Assembly (NCBI RefSeq): GCF_009856825.1
Contig: NZ_WVTD01000002.1
Location: 342,405-406,404, forward strand
Length of the DNA stretch: 64,000 bases
Direction of reading: 5' to 3'
Source: Novosphingobium silvae
GTDB taxonomy: Bacteria > Pseudomonadota > Alphaproteobacteria > Sphingomonadales > Sphingomonadaceae
Shown: one piece after another, positions 50,706 through 60,483 of the stretch
Numbering within the stretch: the stretch's first letter is position 1
Layout of the letters: each line of letters begins with the position of its first letter
The notes under the pieces: model-generated
Told to the model about the DNA's origin: nothing
Databases searched by the model: none
What the model saw: only the letters and a program-made list of their open reading frames with translations
Made by a program: the position numbers and the translations under genes

Positions 50706-52639
50706 TCCGGCAGGCCCGCCAGTGCGGTTTCGACATAGTCGAACAGGCGGGTCATCACGGTAGGCATGTCCGCTGCCAGTTCAGCGTCGTCGAGCGCGGC
50801 CATTGCCCGAATGTGCCAAGCTGGCTTGCTGCCGAGTTTGAAGCGACGGTGATAAGCATCGAACAGTTCGAGCTGTTCGTCGGTATATTGATTGCCGACG
50901 ACGTCATGCTTCTTGCCGAGGACCGCCTTGAGCGTGGCTTCGTCGGGCTCCTCGCGTTCGTCGTCGTCGATCTCGTAGACCTCGGCGAACGCCTCGATCA
51001 TCATGAAGTCGAGATCGAGAGGCGATGAGAAGAAGATCCCTCTTTCTTCGAAATATTCGATCCAGCCCTCGTCATCGACCATGAAACCGTCATCGCTGTC
51101 CCAGGCCGGAATGCCCTCGATGTCGCCATCGTCGATCCCGGCATTCGCGACATCGCCATATTTGATTAGTTGCTTGGCCGCATATTTGATCCGCCCCCAC
51201 CCACCTTGGTAGCGGGCAAGGTCGAGGTCGAGCAAAGTCGCGTGCGGAATGCCGAGTGCGTGTAGCAGGCGCCAGAAATGATTGACGTGCCGGCCGCCCA
51301 GGGGAACGATCGAGATCGACGCATCGTCGGTAAGGATACCGCGCGCGGAAAGGAGCCGTGGCAATACGACCTCCTCGCTGTCGCCTTCGCCCAGGATTAC
51401 GAACCGGGAGAAATACAGCTCGGGAAAGGCCTGGATGCCTTCGCGAACATATTTGGCGGCATCCTCGTTCTCGGGAAGGACGACGGCCGTAACTACCGTG
51501 CGACGATTGGCGTCGAGCCGAAGATAGCGGACGGTTTCAGGCGCGACGCGTCGCAGAAGCGAGGGGGCGTGCGTCGCAACCAACGCCTGCGTGTTCTGAC
51601 CCTTCGCGAATTCGGAAACGGCCCGGACGACGCGCCCCAGATAATGCGGCGAGAGGCTGTTCTCGGGTTCCTCGACCGCAAGCAGGGTGAAAATCGCAGG
51701 TCGCAACTTATCGATGTCGAACGCTTCGGTTTCGCCCGCGAGAACCTTGTCGCCTATGTCGCGCATGGCGAGCACCAGTGAAATGTAGAGCAGCGACTGC
51801 TGGCCATCACTCAGCCGCGCGAAGTCGACCAGCGGTTCGCCATGGCCAGGCGTGAACGTCAGGCTCAGATGACGGAGCAACACATCGATCTCGCTCTGCG
51901 CAAACGAGATAGCGGGGTCGGCAAAAAACTGACCCTTATGGAGCTGGCTCCAAATGCCGGTCAGGGACTCACCGATGCCCTCGATGGCGGTGTTGCTGGT
52001 CAGAGCGGCCGTAATCTGCGCCGTGAGGGCGCCAATCGCTGCGCGTTCGCCGCTCCAGTCGGCGGCGCGCAGGGCGCGGCCTAACAGCGCATTCGCCGAA
52101 TAGGAAACATGGTCGGAAGGGTCGCGGCGCGCCGGGAGATAGTGGACCTGAATCGCATTTCGATCCTGCTTCGAGGCTCTGCTTTCCTCGGTCGGCAGCC
52201 CAGCGTTGTCGGTCTTGGTCACATAGGTGAAAGTCTCCTCGATATCGCCATCCTGATCGAGTGTTGCCGCCAAACGGAAGCGAACGCGGACCTTTTCGTC
52301 CTCATCCACCATCAGCATGTGCGCGAAATTGCCCGGTACGGCGGGCATGGCACCGTCTTCCTCGATTTCGAGCTCGGGAAATTCGAAAACGGCTTCGATC
52401 CAGAGCCTGCGCTCGTCCGGCAAGGCCTCAGGCGCTTCGTCGGCCGCTATATGAAAATCAGAGGCTCTTATCTTGCGTAAGGCAGGGTCGAGGCTGAACA
52501 TGCGTGCCAACGCCTGCAACACGGCTGTCTTGCCTGTGCCGTTCGGCCCCAAAATAAAGGTCGTGTCATCCAACGCAATGTCGGTCGCCACACTCCCGAA
52601 ACATCTGAAGTTGCAGATGCGCAGATGCGCGAGCCTCAT
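50702..52639 (-). CDS. OLD-family ATPase with TOPRIM nuclease domain (Gabija GajA-like)
   Basis: 645 residues. N-terminal ABC-like ATPase split around a helical insert: Walker A GPNGTGKT (31-38), signature LSDGQQSLL (276-284), Walker B LLAVEEPENSL (319-329), and His357 in ATHAPS. The C-terminal TOPRIM domain has ILGEGDSEE with Glu418/Glu422 and DLDL with Asp471/Asp473. OLD class 2 proteins encoded with UvrD helicases form Gabija, a nuclease that cuts phage DNA when nucleotide levels fall. First gene of the two-gene operon. Confidence 0.88.
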   Translation of the reverse strand: MRLAHLRICNFRCFGSVATDIALDDTTFILGPNGTGKTAVLQALARMFSLDPALRKIRASDFHIAADEAPEALPDERRLWIEAVFEFPELEIEEDGAMPAVPGNFAHMLMVDEDEKVRVRFRLAATLDQDGDIEETFTYVTKTDNAGLPTEESRASKQDRNAIQVHYLPARRDPSDHVSYSANALLGRALRAADWSGERAAIGALTAQITAALTSNTAIEGIGESLTGIWSQLHKGQFFADPAISFAQSEIDVLLRHLSLTFTPGHGEPLVDFARLSDGQQSLLYISLVLAMRDIGDKVLAGETEAFDIDKLRPAIFTLLAVEEPENSLSPHYLGRVVRAVSEFAKGQNTQALVATHAPSLLRRVAPETVRYLRLDANRRTVVTAVVLPENEDAAKYVREGIQAFPELYFSRFVILGEGDSEEVVLPRLLSARGILTDDASISIVPLGGRHVNHFWRLLHALGIPHATLLDLDLARYQGGWGRIKYAAKQLIKYGDVANAGIDDGDIEGIPAWDSDDGFMVDDEGWIEYFEERGIFFSSPLDLDFMMIEAFAEVYEIDDDEREEPDEATLKAVLGKKHDVVGNQYTDEQLELFDAYHRRFKLGSKPAWHIRAMAALDDAELAADMPTVMTRLFDYVETALAGLPE

Positions 52640-53041
52640 GTAAATCCTCCTTGTGGGCGACCCGGCCCCTTAGATCAGCGATGGCGAACGTCTGCTCCAG
52701 AGAGAAGCTGCCTGTAGGCCGTCCCGAAGCGGCTCGTCAGCAACGCGTCGTCATCTCGGCCTTTCATTGCGGCCGTCGGCCACCCGAAAAACGGAAATTC
52801 ATTATACCCCCTCTCGCTTGGTGGATAACCGCCTGAAAAAATCCGGTTCAACTGGACTTGGTTGGTCGTTTTGATCGTCAACCATGAGCTAAGTCGAGTT
52901 CTGCTACCGCTCCGAAAAGTTCGCCGGGTGAAGCTTGGTTAAAGCCCGCCGGCGAGTTGGCGCCATCCTGAGTGCAGATCGGCAACTGTAGTTCAGGGGT
53001 GGCGTGCCGTATGCGCGCTAGGCCTTCCCTCAACTTCTCGC
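52640..53041. other. Intergenic region upstream of the Gabija-like operon
   Basis: About 400 bases between two - strand operons. It holds the promoter of the OLD/UvrD pair, probably in the AT-richer stretch 52,790-52,900, and the end of the trypsin/STAND operon. Short frames here lack ribosome binding sites. No clear terminator stem seen. Confidence 0.4.
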
Positions 53042-54958
53042 CTAAAGCGTAATCGAATCCAGGCTCTCAAGCGGCGTGAACGTCGGGGGCGCACCGTCGG
53101 CCAGGCCTTCGGTTATCCTCCGAAGCGGATCTGCTGCGGTGTAGGCGGAAAAATCGTGCCCTGTCGCGTCCGCGAGGTCGGCAATGGCGATCTGAAACGT
53201 TCTGTAGGCGCCCAAGTTCAGACCCTCGTTAGCCTCGGATCTGCTGCGCTTCTCTAGCAGCGCCCGGATTAGGTCCCCCTGGCTCAGCAGGTATGCCGTG
53301 GCGTGGAGGCCGCCAGTCTCCTGGTTAACGGCCGCGACCAGCTTCCAAAACTCCCGGGGCACGAGCGCGCCATCGATTAACTCCATTCCATCGGTCAGCA
53401 CGGGCCCAGTGAAGACGCACATGCGGAATCCGGCGGTGCGCGCGCTATCGAGAATGTAGTTTTCCAGTCCCTGCCACAGCTGCTTGCCCTGGTTGAGGCG
53501 ACTGTGCTGGGCTGCGGCGTTCACGTAGTGGAATGTGTCGAAGTTGGCCTTCTCGGCATCCGGACCCCAGTTGGGATCCTCGCGGCGAACCATGTGGCCC
53601 CGGTCGATCTCCAGGTCCTTGAAGTTCTTCGCGACAAGCTGGATGTCGAGCGGGACGCGCTCGTCGGCGAACCACTGGTCCCCCGACCGCTTGATCCTGA
53701 CTGCGTTCTTGCCGTCGATGTTGACGGCCGTCATCACCGGCATCTTCAGTCGGCCGGAATACTTCACTCCGAAGTGGGTGTAGCGGATCTCACCCGGTTC
53801 CGTGGGGGCGTCCGACGGTTGGGCCAGACCATCAGCCGCCTCGCCGGACAGTTTCGGCCAAGGGGTTGCAACCCCGTCGAGGAAGTCACGGGTCGCGAAC
53901 CCTTCGCGGTTCGCGAAGTGGGTCGCCGGGTGGACGCCGTCGGCGCGCTCAGCCGCCATCTCGGGCACGACCGCCAGCAGACGCTCGCCCGCAAGCAGCT
54001 TTTTCAGCGTCCCCACGCCGACTGCGCTGTTCCCCTTACCGTACAGACCGGCGAAGTGCAGGCCCACGACCTTTCGGTCCGCGAGAGCGATGAGCGGCGA
54101 ACCCGAGTTGCCTCCCAGGCTAGTGCAGTCGTGGCTCAGCAGGCTGTCACTGCCCAGCGCCTGCGTGACCCGGCCGGGGGCAACGCGCTTCACGTCGTAG
54201 AGGTCGCGGAAATAGCGGGACTGCACCGTCGCATCGTTCCGGGAGTCGTAGGCGGGATAGCCGATGAGCGCCACTAGGTCGCCCAGGCCTGCCTCACCGT
54301 CCGCAAGATCGAGCGGGGTCGGAGTGAATGCCGGTGCACCGACGCGAAGGAGCGCCACGTCGGCCTCAAGATCGTCGGCGATGTAATCGATGAAGGTCAC
54401 CTTCACCGTCCTCGATGTATCGCCAATCACGCTGGTGACCTCCTCGCCGAAGTCTATCGACGAGCCGTAGAGCGGGCCCGCCGGTGAGCGCATGAACACG
54501 CCGCTCCCGTCGAAAGTGCGGCGCGCCACAAGTTTCGCGACGTGCCTGTTGGTCACCACCAGGAGGTCGGCGCCGTCATGCGCGACGACCCAGCCGGTCC
54601 CGCCCCAGGCCATGTCGTAGTTGCGGAACTCGATGCGTCCCACGGATGGCAGGAGTGCCTCCGTCCCGATGACCAACGCATCGGCGCCGGGGAGGTCGGT
54701 CAGCGGCTCCATGACGATCGATCCATTGCGGACTAACAGCGGAGGGCGACCGGTGAGTTGGACGATCGCCTCCAACGCAGCAAGCGGAACGACGCTCTCT
54801 AGCGGTGCCGCGTCGGTGGTGATCGCCTCGATCGCCGCGTGGGACAGCGCCGCCATCGCGGCGGGCGGCAACGTGCCGCGCTGCGCCTTCGCCCGTATGG
54901 CCTCCACCATCTCCGGAGTCATGGCAACGCGGAGCGCCTCGACATCAACTTCGTCCAT
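53042..54958 (-). CDS. Fusion of trypsin-like protease and DRGH-type non-specific nuclease
   Basis: 638 residues. Residues 1-95 form a helical domain of unknown type (possible effector-associated domain). Residues about 110-330 are a trypsin-like protease with triad His139 (TNRHV), Asp200 (EADVALL) and Ser285 (GGNSGSP). Residues about 385-620 are a beta-beta-alpha metal nuclease of the NUC1/EndoG family: DRGH at 452-455, Asn480 in FHYVN, and Asn489/Glu499 further on. No signal peptide, so it acts inside the cell. It follows the STAND gene by 17 bases. Protease and nuclease in one chain suggest self-release of the nuclease or host protein cleavage on activation. Confidence 0.85.
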   Translation of the reverse strand: MDEVDVEALRVAMTPEMVEAIRAKAQRGTLPPAAMAALSHAAIEAITTDAAPLESVVPLAALEAIVQLTGRPPLLVRNGSIVMEPLTDLPGADALVIGTEALLPSVGRIEFRNYDMAWGGTGWVVAHDGADLLVVTNRHVAKLVARRTFDGSGVFMRSPAGPLYGSSIDFGEEVTSVIGDTSRTVKVTFIDYIADDLEADVALLRVGAPAFTPTPLDLADGEAGLGDLVALIGYPAYDSRNDATVQSRYFRDLYDVKRVAPGRVTQALGSDSLLSHDCTSLGGNSGSPLIALADRKVVGLHFAGLYGKGNSAVGVGTLKKLLAGERLLAVVPEMAAERADGVHPATHFANREGFATRDFLDGVATPWPKLSGEAADGLAQPSDAPTEPGEIRYTHFGVKYSGRLKMPVMTAVNIDGKNAVRIKRSGDQWFADERVPLDIQLVAKNFKDLEIDRGHMVRREDPNWGPDAEKANFDTFHYVNAAAQHSRLNQGKQLWQGLENYILDSARTAGFRMCVFTGPVLTDGMELIDGALVPREFWKLVAAVNQETGGLHATAYLLSQGDLIRALLEKRSRSEANEGLNLGAYRTFQIAIADLADATGHDFSAYTAADPLRRITEGLADGAPPTFTPLESLDSITL

Positions 54959-54975
54959 CGTATCTCCTCCCCTGT

Positions 54976-57900
54976 CTAATACCTCGCCTCAATCAACGTG
55001 ATAATCGACGGCACGAAGGCCGTCGGAACCTTGTATTGGCGGAGCTTCGCCGCAGCCGCCGCGAACCCTCCATCGACACGCGCGCGCGCCGCAGATTCCA
55101 AGGCCCCTGCGGACCTGCGCTGGATGAGGTCCCACACGGCCTCGCCCGGCCCCAGGTGCGGAACCCAGGCGGAGAGCTGGATGAACGCGAGCTCGCGCGG
55201 CGCGGGGCTATCTTGATGCCGACGTATGCGCGCCTCCAGGACCTCGTCGATCAGCCGAGGCTTCCATCCGCGGGGACCGGCAGGACCGTATTTCCAGTCG
55301 CCCGCCATCGTCCGCCGCCAGTTGTCAGCGGCGCGGCCGATGCTGCGGAGGTTCGGGTGCTCGAGCACATAGCCGAGCGCCTCCGCCCACTCCGCGAAAA
55401 GCCCGGCATTGGCTATCGCCGTGATGGGCTCGATGTCGACACCGGCGTGCGGCGGAATAGCGATCTCGTCGGCAAGCAATAGGGGCGAATGGGATCCGGC
55501 AAGAAGCGTAGCGACCGCTTCCCGCGCTCTGGACGACAGGAGACGATCGCCTTGGTCCAGGTTCACCGCCACGCCCGCGTATGGGGTCAGCGATGCCATC
55601 ATCTGGGTCTCAACCCACGGGCGCGCAGGTCCTTGAAGGCTGACGCCCACCGACTGGAGCCGGCGATGGACAAATTCCACTGCGCCGCCATCCCACCGTC
55701 CCTGCCCATCGGCGGACCAGCGGTTGAAGGCGGCCTGCACCGGATCCGGTGCCTCCTCGATCTCAAACGAACCTAGCACGTCCGGGTCCACCCGCCGGAG
55801 GCGGAAGGCGAGGCCGCCATACCGGCTGATGCCGGTCAGCCCGGATCTCAGCGGCGTGTCCCGCAGAAGCTCATCCGGGCGCTTCAGCAGCTGGGCCGCG
55901 CGACCATACTCACCGCGCATCTCGATGCGGGCGACCGCAAGCGGCGGCTCGAGCTGCCGCAGATCACTGTCATCCTCCCCCATGCGATCGCGTTCCCGCA
56001 GCAACCAGTTCGCATCATACCACTGTCCCGCCCGCCACCAGAACGCACTAACGGCGTCTGCCAACCGGCTCCTCGGGTCGATCCCTCCGGTGCGCTCGAC
56101 GCGGTCGACGAGCGCCCGGCCCTCGGCCCAGTCGGCCTTGGAGATTATGTTCACAAGGTCCCGGACGACCCGCGGATCGTCGCTCCAAGACGGTTGCCCC
56201 GACAGGCTCGGAGACGAACCGCTGAAATCGCCGACCACCTGCTTGACCATCACCTGGGCGATCTCCGGCAACTCTTGGAGGGTCGCCGCATCCATGAGCC
56301 GAGCCAGTCGCTCCGGGATCGCGGGCCGCGTCGGTGATCGCCTTAGAAGCTGCAGCCGATGGTAGAGGGCGTCGATCGCGCTCGCGTCGTCGTCGCGCGC
56401 AGCGAACCACTTGACCGCCTCACGGTCGATGCGCGCGCAGAGCTGCGGCTTGTCCTGATAGAGCAGCGGCAGCAGGTCGCGGCGGATGTCGCCACGATGC
56501 CGGACGAAGCCGGGTTCACTCGGATCGGTCTCCACCAGCCAGTGTTGCCGAGCGAGTGAATCAAAGAGCTCGCGAGCCCGCTCATCGTCGAACCTCGGCA
56601 GCCCCACCGCAGGACCGATGACGTCCCGCAGCAAGTCCGCGCTGATCCGCCGGACGATCAGGCCTGGATGGGCGAGATCCCGCAAGGCGTCGTCGTCGAT
56701 TCTCGACAGCAGGATCCTGTAGAGCATCGCGCTCGCGAGCTTCGGGTTCAGCCTGTCACGCGGTAGGGCCCCGATCCCATCAGTCCGAACGATATCAGCC
56801 GCAAGCTTTATGGCGAGTGGGACGCCCGCCGCACGATCGACGACCAAGTGGCGACTGGAGGGCTCGACCTGAAGGCGGGTGGCGAACTCGAGCGCCGCGG
56901 GCTCGCTCAGTCCGTCCAGCACGACCGGATCGCCGACCACCCTGTCGAATTCAGCCGGCGGCGCGGCCCTGCCGGCGACTAGGACGCTCATCCGGTTCAC
57001 GCCCGAACCCGACAGGAGCTGAAGCCAGTCGAACAGTTGCCGCAGATGAGTTTCGCCCCGGGCCTGAAGCGATTCAAGCGTGTCAACGACGACGAGCAGC
57101 GGCCGATTCGCCGCCTCCAGGGTCCGGGCGAGCATCGCCGCGAGAGTCTCGGGGAAGGTCCGGCGCGTCTCGAGCACACTTTCCGATCCTTCGCGCAGAC
57201 CGGCAGTGCGCAGGCGTTCGTCGAAAAGGTCCCGGGCGGCGTCGCCGATCCTGTCAGCGATCTGACGCGACGCCTCCATCGTAAGCGATCGGAGATCGGT
57301 CACGTCCAGACCAGCGCGGTCGAAGTCAAGCCTCACGACGACACTGCCGAACTCGTCGTAGTGCCTAAGGATGACCTGCTCCGTGAGGGCCGACTTGCCG
57401 ATCCCGGGCGGTCCGCTCATGAACACGCCGCGGACGTTCCGCCGAACGGGCTGCGCCAGCAGCGACATCAGCCGCTTGATCTCAAATTCGCGCCCGACAA
57501 AGGGCTGTTCCCGGATTTCCTGCCGCCTCGCGAGCCGGTCCAACCGCTTGATCGCCGTTCGGGACGGCTCGAGCAAAGGAGCCGCGGCGGCGAATTCGCC
57601 GGCCCAGTCGAGAACCGTCGCGACCCGCACCAGCACCTCGCGACCCGCGGACCCGAGGGCATCGCCGACCCGTTGAAGCGTGAATGCGCCAGTGTCGGAA
57701 AGTGCGTCCAGGAGGTCCGCCGTGATCGTGCCAGCGCTATCCGCGCGACGGCGCTCGATGGCGTCTTGGAGCGTTCCGGACGCCCTAAGTGCCCTCAGCA
57801 CTTGCTGCCGGTTGGGTGCCAGCAGCAACCAGGCGTCGCTCTCGTCGGGATTGGTGTCGCAGACGGCGGCCAGAGCGGATGCGGCTTCCGCCGCCCGCTG

Positions 57901-58020
57901 GCGCGACTCCCGGCTGATTGCAGCGAGTGCCGCCCTCGGGTCGAAAGGACCCGACAGGGCCGCATACTCGAGCGCCTCGGAAAGACCCTCCGGTCCTCGT
58001 GGAAGACGGGTGTCAGCCAC
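54976..58020 (-). CDS. Large STAND-type NTPase, probable sensor
   Basis: 1014 residues. Residues 1-180 are helical and Ala/Arg-rich. The NTPase core starts with PFVGREFEI, Walker A GPPGIGKS (203-210, Lys209) and Walker B LLVVVDTLESL (Asp313), followed by a winged-helix-like part around DPSEPGFVRHRGDIRRDLLPLL. The last 500 residues are helical repeats that would bind a trigger. This is the architecture of STAND signal-transduction ATPases such as Avs proteins. The gene overlaps the upstream trypsin gene by eight bases, indicating coupled translation. Confidence 0.82.
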   Translation of the reverse strand: MADTRLPRGPEGLSEALEYAALSGPFDPRAALAAISRESRQRAAEAASALAAVCDTNPDESDAWLLLAPNRQQVLRALRASGTLQDAIERRRADSAGTITADLLDALSDTGAFTLQRVGDALGSAGREVLVRVATVLDWAGEFAAAAPLLEPSRTAIKRLDRLARRQEIREQPFVGREFEIKRLMSLLAQPVRRNVRGVFMSGPPGIGKSALTEQVILRHYDEFGSVVVRLDFDRAGLDVTDLRSLTMEASRQIADRIGDAARDLFDERLRTAGLREGSESVLETRRTFPETLAAMLARTLEAANRPLLVVVDTLESLQARGETHLRQLFDWLQLLSGSGVNRMSVLVAGRAAPPAEFDRVVGDPVVLDGLSEPAALEFATRLQVEPSSRHLVVDRAAGVPLAIKLAADIVRTDGIGALPRDRLNPKLASAMLYRILLSRIDDDALRDLAHPGLIVRRISADLLRDVIGPAVGLPRFDDERARELFDSLARQHWLVETDPSEPGFVRHRGDIRRDLLPLLYQDKPQLCARIDREAVKWFAARDDDASAIDALYHRLQLLRRSPTRPAIPERLARLMDAATLQELPEIAQVMVKQVVGDFSGSSPSLSGQPSWSDDPRVVRDLVNIISKADWAEGRALVDRVERTGGIDPRSRLADAVSAFWWRAGQWYDANWLLRERDRMGEDDSDLRQLEPPLAVARIEMRGEYGRAAQLLKRPDELLRDTPLRSGLTGISRYGGLAFRLRRVDPDVLGSFEIEEAPDPVQAAFNRWSADGQGRWDGGAVEFVHRRLQSVGVSLQGPARPWVETQMMASLTPYAGVAVNLDQGDRLLSSRAREAVATLLAGSHSPLLLADEIAIPPHAGVDIEPITAIANAGLFAEWAEALGYVLEHPNLRSIGRAADNWRRTMAGDWKYGPAGPRGWKPRLIDEVLEARIRRHQDSPAPRELAFIQLSAWVPHLGPGEAVWDLIQRRSAGALESAARARVDGGFAAAAAKLRQYKVPTAFVPSIITLIEARY

Positions 58021-59794
58021 TCGACCTCTCCTCGAACATCGACCTTATCGGCCCAGACAGCCGCGCAGCCACTTCCGCCGAAAGACTGGCCGAAATGATC
58101 TGGTTGTTGGCGGGCAGCCCTTGGATCGCCTGATCGGCCAGCACACCCGCCCCCGCATCGCCGAGGTCGGCGCCGACTGCCCTGCTGGCCAGCTCGATCG
58201 CAGCGATGACGTCGTTGCGGCTGAACCCACGGATGAAGTCGACCATCAAGCCGAGTGCGCCGTCCTGCGGTCCGTTCGGGTAGTAGTCCTGGCCTGGCAT
58301 CGCGGCGGCCTCCAGACCAGCTACCACGATGCGGACATTGTCGAGCCTGAGCGACCTGGCGATCACCCCCTCCATCGCGGAACGCTGTTCGTCGCCGAAG
58401 GACACGGCAGGCTGATCGAAGAACAGCCACATGGTCACGCCGGCGGCAGCCGCCGCCTTATTGACGAGATCGGCGGCGCGTAGCCCGCGGTCCGCCCCGA
58501 CCGCCTCGGGCGCCGTCTGGCCCTTTGCGACACCGGACCGCTCCTCGAGCGCATCCACCGAGATGCCACTGTCCGCGACGCGCCTGATGATCTCGGCCGG
58601 AATGTCGTCTATCAGCGTCCCGAGCGCCACCCGGCACAGCCGGGCAGCCGGATTCCGGGCCACCAGGCTCTTCAGCAGATCGTAGGTGAAAACGAGTTCG
58701 GACGGGGCGTCGCCCGGGGTGGCACGCTTGACATGGATACCACGAACACGGCCGCTCCCAGATGCAGCCGCGAAGGCCTGGAAGAAGGTGCGCCGGCCGA
58801 TGACCAGCCGTCCATCGACCGTATCGTCCGAGGACCACAGGATCGGCGGCGCCACGTCGGCGGCAACCACCGCCCGCGCCTGTTCCACGAAGCGCTCAAG
58901 CGGCACGTAGCGACCCTTGCCGTTCGGCTGCCTTCCCTGGTGGATGCCCACGAGTTCGCGCTGCGTATCGAAGCAACCGCCCCCCGACGACCCGCCCGCC
59001 GATCCCACCGTGTGTCCGACCCGAGCGCTGATCTTGCGGATCTTGCCGGTGACCCCTTCACCAAGCCCGCGGTCCACGCCTTCGGGGTAGTGGACCAGAT
59101 AGATCGGTGTGGACTTGCGGTAGGGCTCGGGATCGGCGGCTAGGGTCGCGTAGCCGAGAGTAGCTCCAGCTGGCGCTTCGAGGCGGAGAAGCGCCATGTC
59201 GTGCAGTTCGGCGACCGCGTCGTCGTTAGCGGGCATCCTCGCCGAGAATTCGCATTCCGAACAGGGCGACGCGGCGACGACCGATGCGCCGTAGCTGCGC
59301 CCGTCGGAAAGCATAACCGTCACGTCCGTTATAGCAGCCGCAGGCTGATATGCATTGGCCGGCGCAACCACATGCCACGCCGTCAGGACCGTGCTGGGGC
59401 CGATCAGGACCCCAGATCCCGATACCGCCCCGGACCTCATGATGCGGCAGCGAAATGACGTAGCCTGCCTCGGGAACCGCGCTGCGACGGCCGGATCGAC
59501 ATGGGTATCGGGTATCGGATCTGGTTCGAGGTCCACCGCGACACCCCGGGCAGAGAGCGCGTGTGCAAATGCGACGAGGAGATCGCGAGCCTCGATCCGG
59601 CCAACCCAGAAATCGCCCCTGGCCTCTCCGAACAGGTCGGCCGCAGCGTCGAGCCCATCGGCCAACAGGGGAACGGGGACGTAGCCTTCCGCTTCAGCCT
59701 CCGCGGCACCGAGAAGCTGAATCGCGGCAAGAGCGTCGGCGGCCGCCAACCGGTTGGCCTCGATGGCCGCCGCTATTTCCTCTTTTGTATACAA
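58013..59794 (-). CDS. Trypsin-like protease with unknown C-terminal domain
   Basis: 593 residues from TTG 59794; a TGA just upstream in frame rules out a longer start. Residues 1-100 are a small helical domain. Residues about 110-310 form a trypsin-like protease: His141 (LTAWHVV), Asp199 (LHDMALL) and Ser270 (GGSSGGG). Residues about 320-590 are an alpha/beta region with VTMWLFFDQPA and NVRIVVAGLE, perhaps a NTPase-like or adaptor fold without a P-loop. First gene of the three-gene operon. Its protease and that of the third gene are too different to be a recent copy. Confidence 0.8.
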   Translation of the reverse strand: MYTKEEIAAAIEANRLAAADALAAIQLLGAAEAEAEGYVPVPLLADGLDAAADLFGEARGDFWVGRIEARDLLVAFAHALSARGVAVDLEPDPIPDTHVDPAVAARFPRQATSFRCRIMRSGAVSGSGVLIGPSTVLTAWHVVAPANAYQPAAAITDVTVMLSDGRSYGASVVAASPCSECEFSARMPANDDAVAELHDMALLRLEAPAGATLGYATLAADPEPYRKSTPIYLVHYPEGVDRGLGEGVTGKIRKISARVGHTVGSAGGSSGGGCFDTQRELVGIHQGRQPNGKGRYVPLERFVEQARAVVAADVAPPILWSSDDTVDGRLVIGRRTFFQAFAAASGSGRVRGIHVKRATPGDAPSELVFTYDLLKSLVARNPAARLCRVALGTLIDDIPAEIIRRVADSGISVDALEERSGVAKGQTAPEAVGADRGLRAADLVNKAAAAAGVTMWLFFDQPAVSFGDEQRSAMEGVIARSLRLDNVRIVVAGLEAAAMPGQDYYPNGPQDGALGLMVDFIRGFSRNDVIAAIELASRAVGADLGDAGAGVLADQAIQGLPANNQIISASLSAEVAARLSGPIRSMFEERSSG

Positions 59795-60483
59795 GCCTGG
59801 ACAGCCGTCGGTTGGGGTTCAGTAGAATGCTGGCACTCGAAAACGCTCGGATCAGGTACACGATCACGAATCGAAGTTCTTCGCCAGAACAGGGTTGTTC
59901 ATCGGAATACCTAATCGCGCAAGTCACCGAAGAAGCTGATCTGAACCATCCTCCGCCGAAAACTGCTTTAGACAGCGGAGACGAACTGGTCGTCTATGAC
60001 GTCCTGCTTGATCAATCCAGAATCCACCGCAAGACTGCGTAGAGTGGAGAGACGGTCGGGGGGCGGATTCGCATCCGCGTAGCTTGCGAAGGCGAGCATT
60101 GAGTGTCGGGTATCGGCAGAAGACCTGCCGCTGAACACGTGGTGCCGGAACGGCCGGAAAGTCCCACGACCTTCCGGTGGCAGCTGACCAACATATGCCG
60201 TTCCGCTTCAGGGCTGGATATGTCGGCTGACGCCGACACCTGCCGTTCTTCGCTTTTCGAACTGACAGTCAAGCCTCGCCAACAAAGCCGCCATGTAAGG
60301 TCGCCGGCAACCTCCCTATAATCGCCTTCCATGCATCACTTCCGAGATATCCCCTGACAAGACCCGGCAAGGTTCAACCTTGGGAATCGAATGGCACCTG
60401 AGTCCGCACTGTCCATAATCCGTTAGGAAATATAACTCCAAAGTGATATCGCTTGGGAAATTTCACTGATCGTGCATGGAGAT
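59795..60483. other. Divergent control region between two defence cassettes
   Basis: About 690 bases with no supported gene. It separates the trypsin/STAND operon (-) from the XRE-ASCH cassette (+). Open frames on both strands have no ribosome binding sites. A TATAAT hexamer is present at 60317-60322 on the + strand, without an evident -35 box. Direct repeats near the right end are listed separately. Confidence 0.4.
60423..60467 (+). promoter_or_regulatory. Direct repeats before the XRE-ASCH gene
   Basis: TTAGGAAATATAACT (60423-60437) and TTGGGAAATTTCACT (60453-60467) match at 12 of 15 positions and start exactly 30 bases apart, about three helical turns. They end 17 bases before the gene and could be operators for its own HTH domain. 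Confidence 0.45.

Noticed and set aside
52675..52881. A 68-residue - strand frame upstream of the OLD-type gene
   Set aside because: No start signal or motif; it ends close to the OLD gene start and more likely is leader DNA.
60012..60332. A 106-residue - strand frame between the two defence cassettes
   Set aside because: Ser/Arg-rich, no ribosome binding site, no motif; it overlaps a likely control region.
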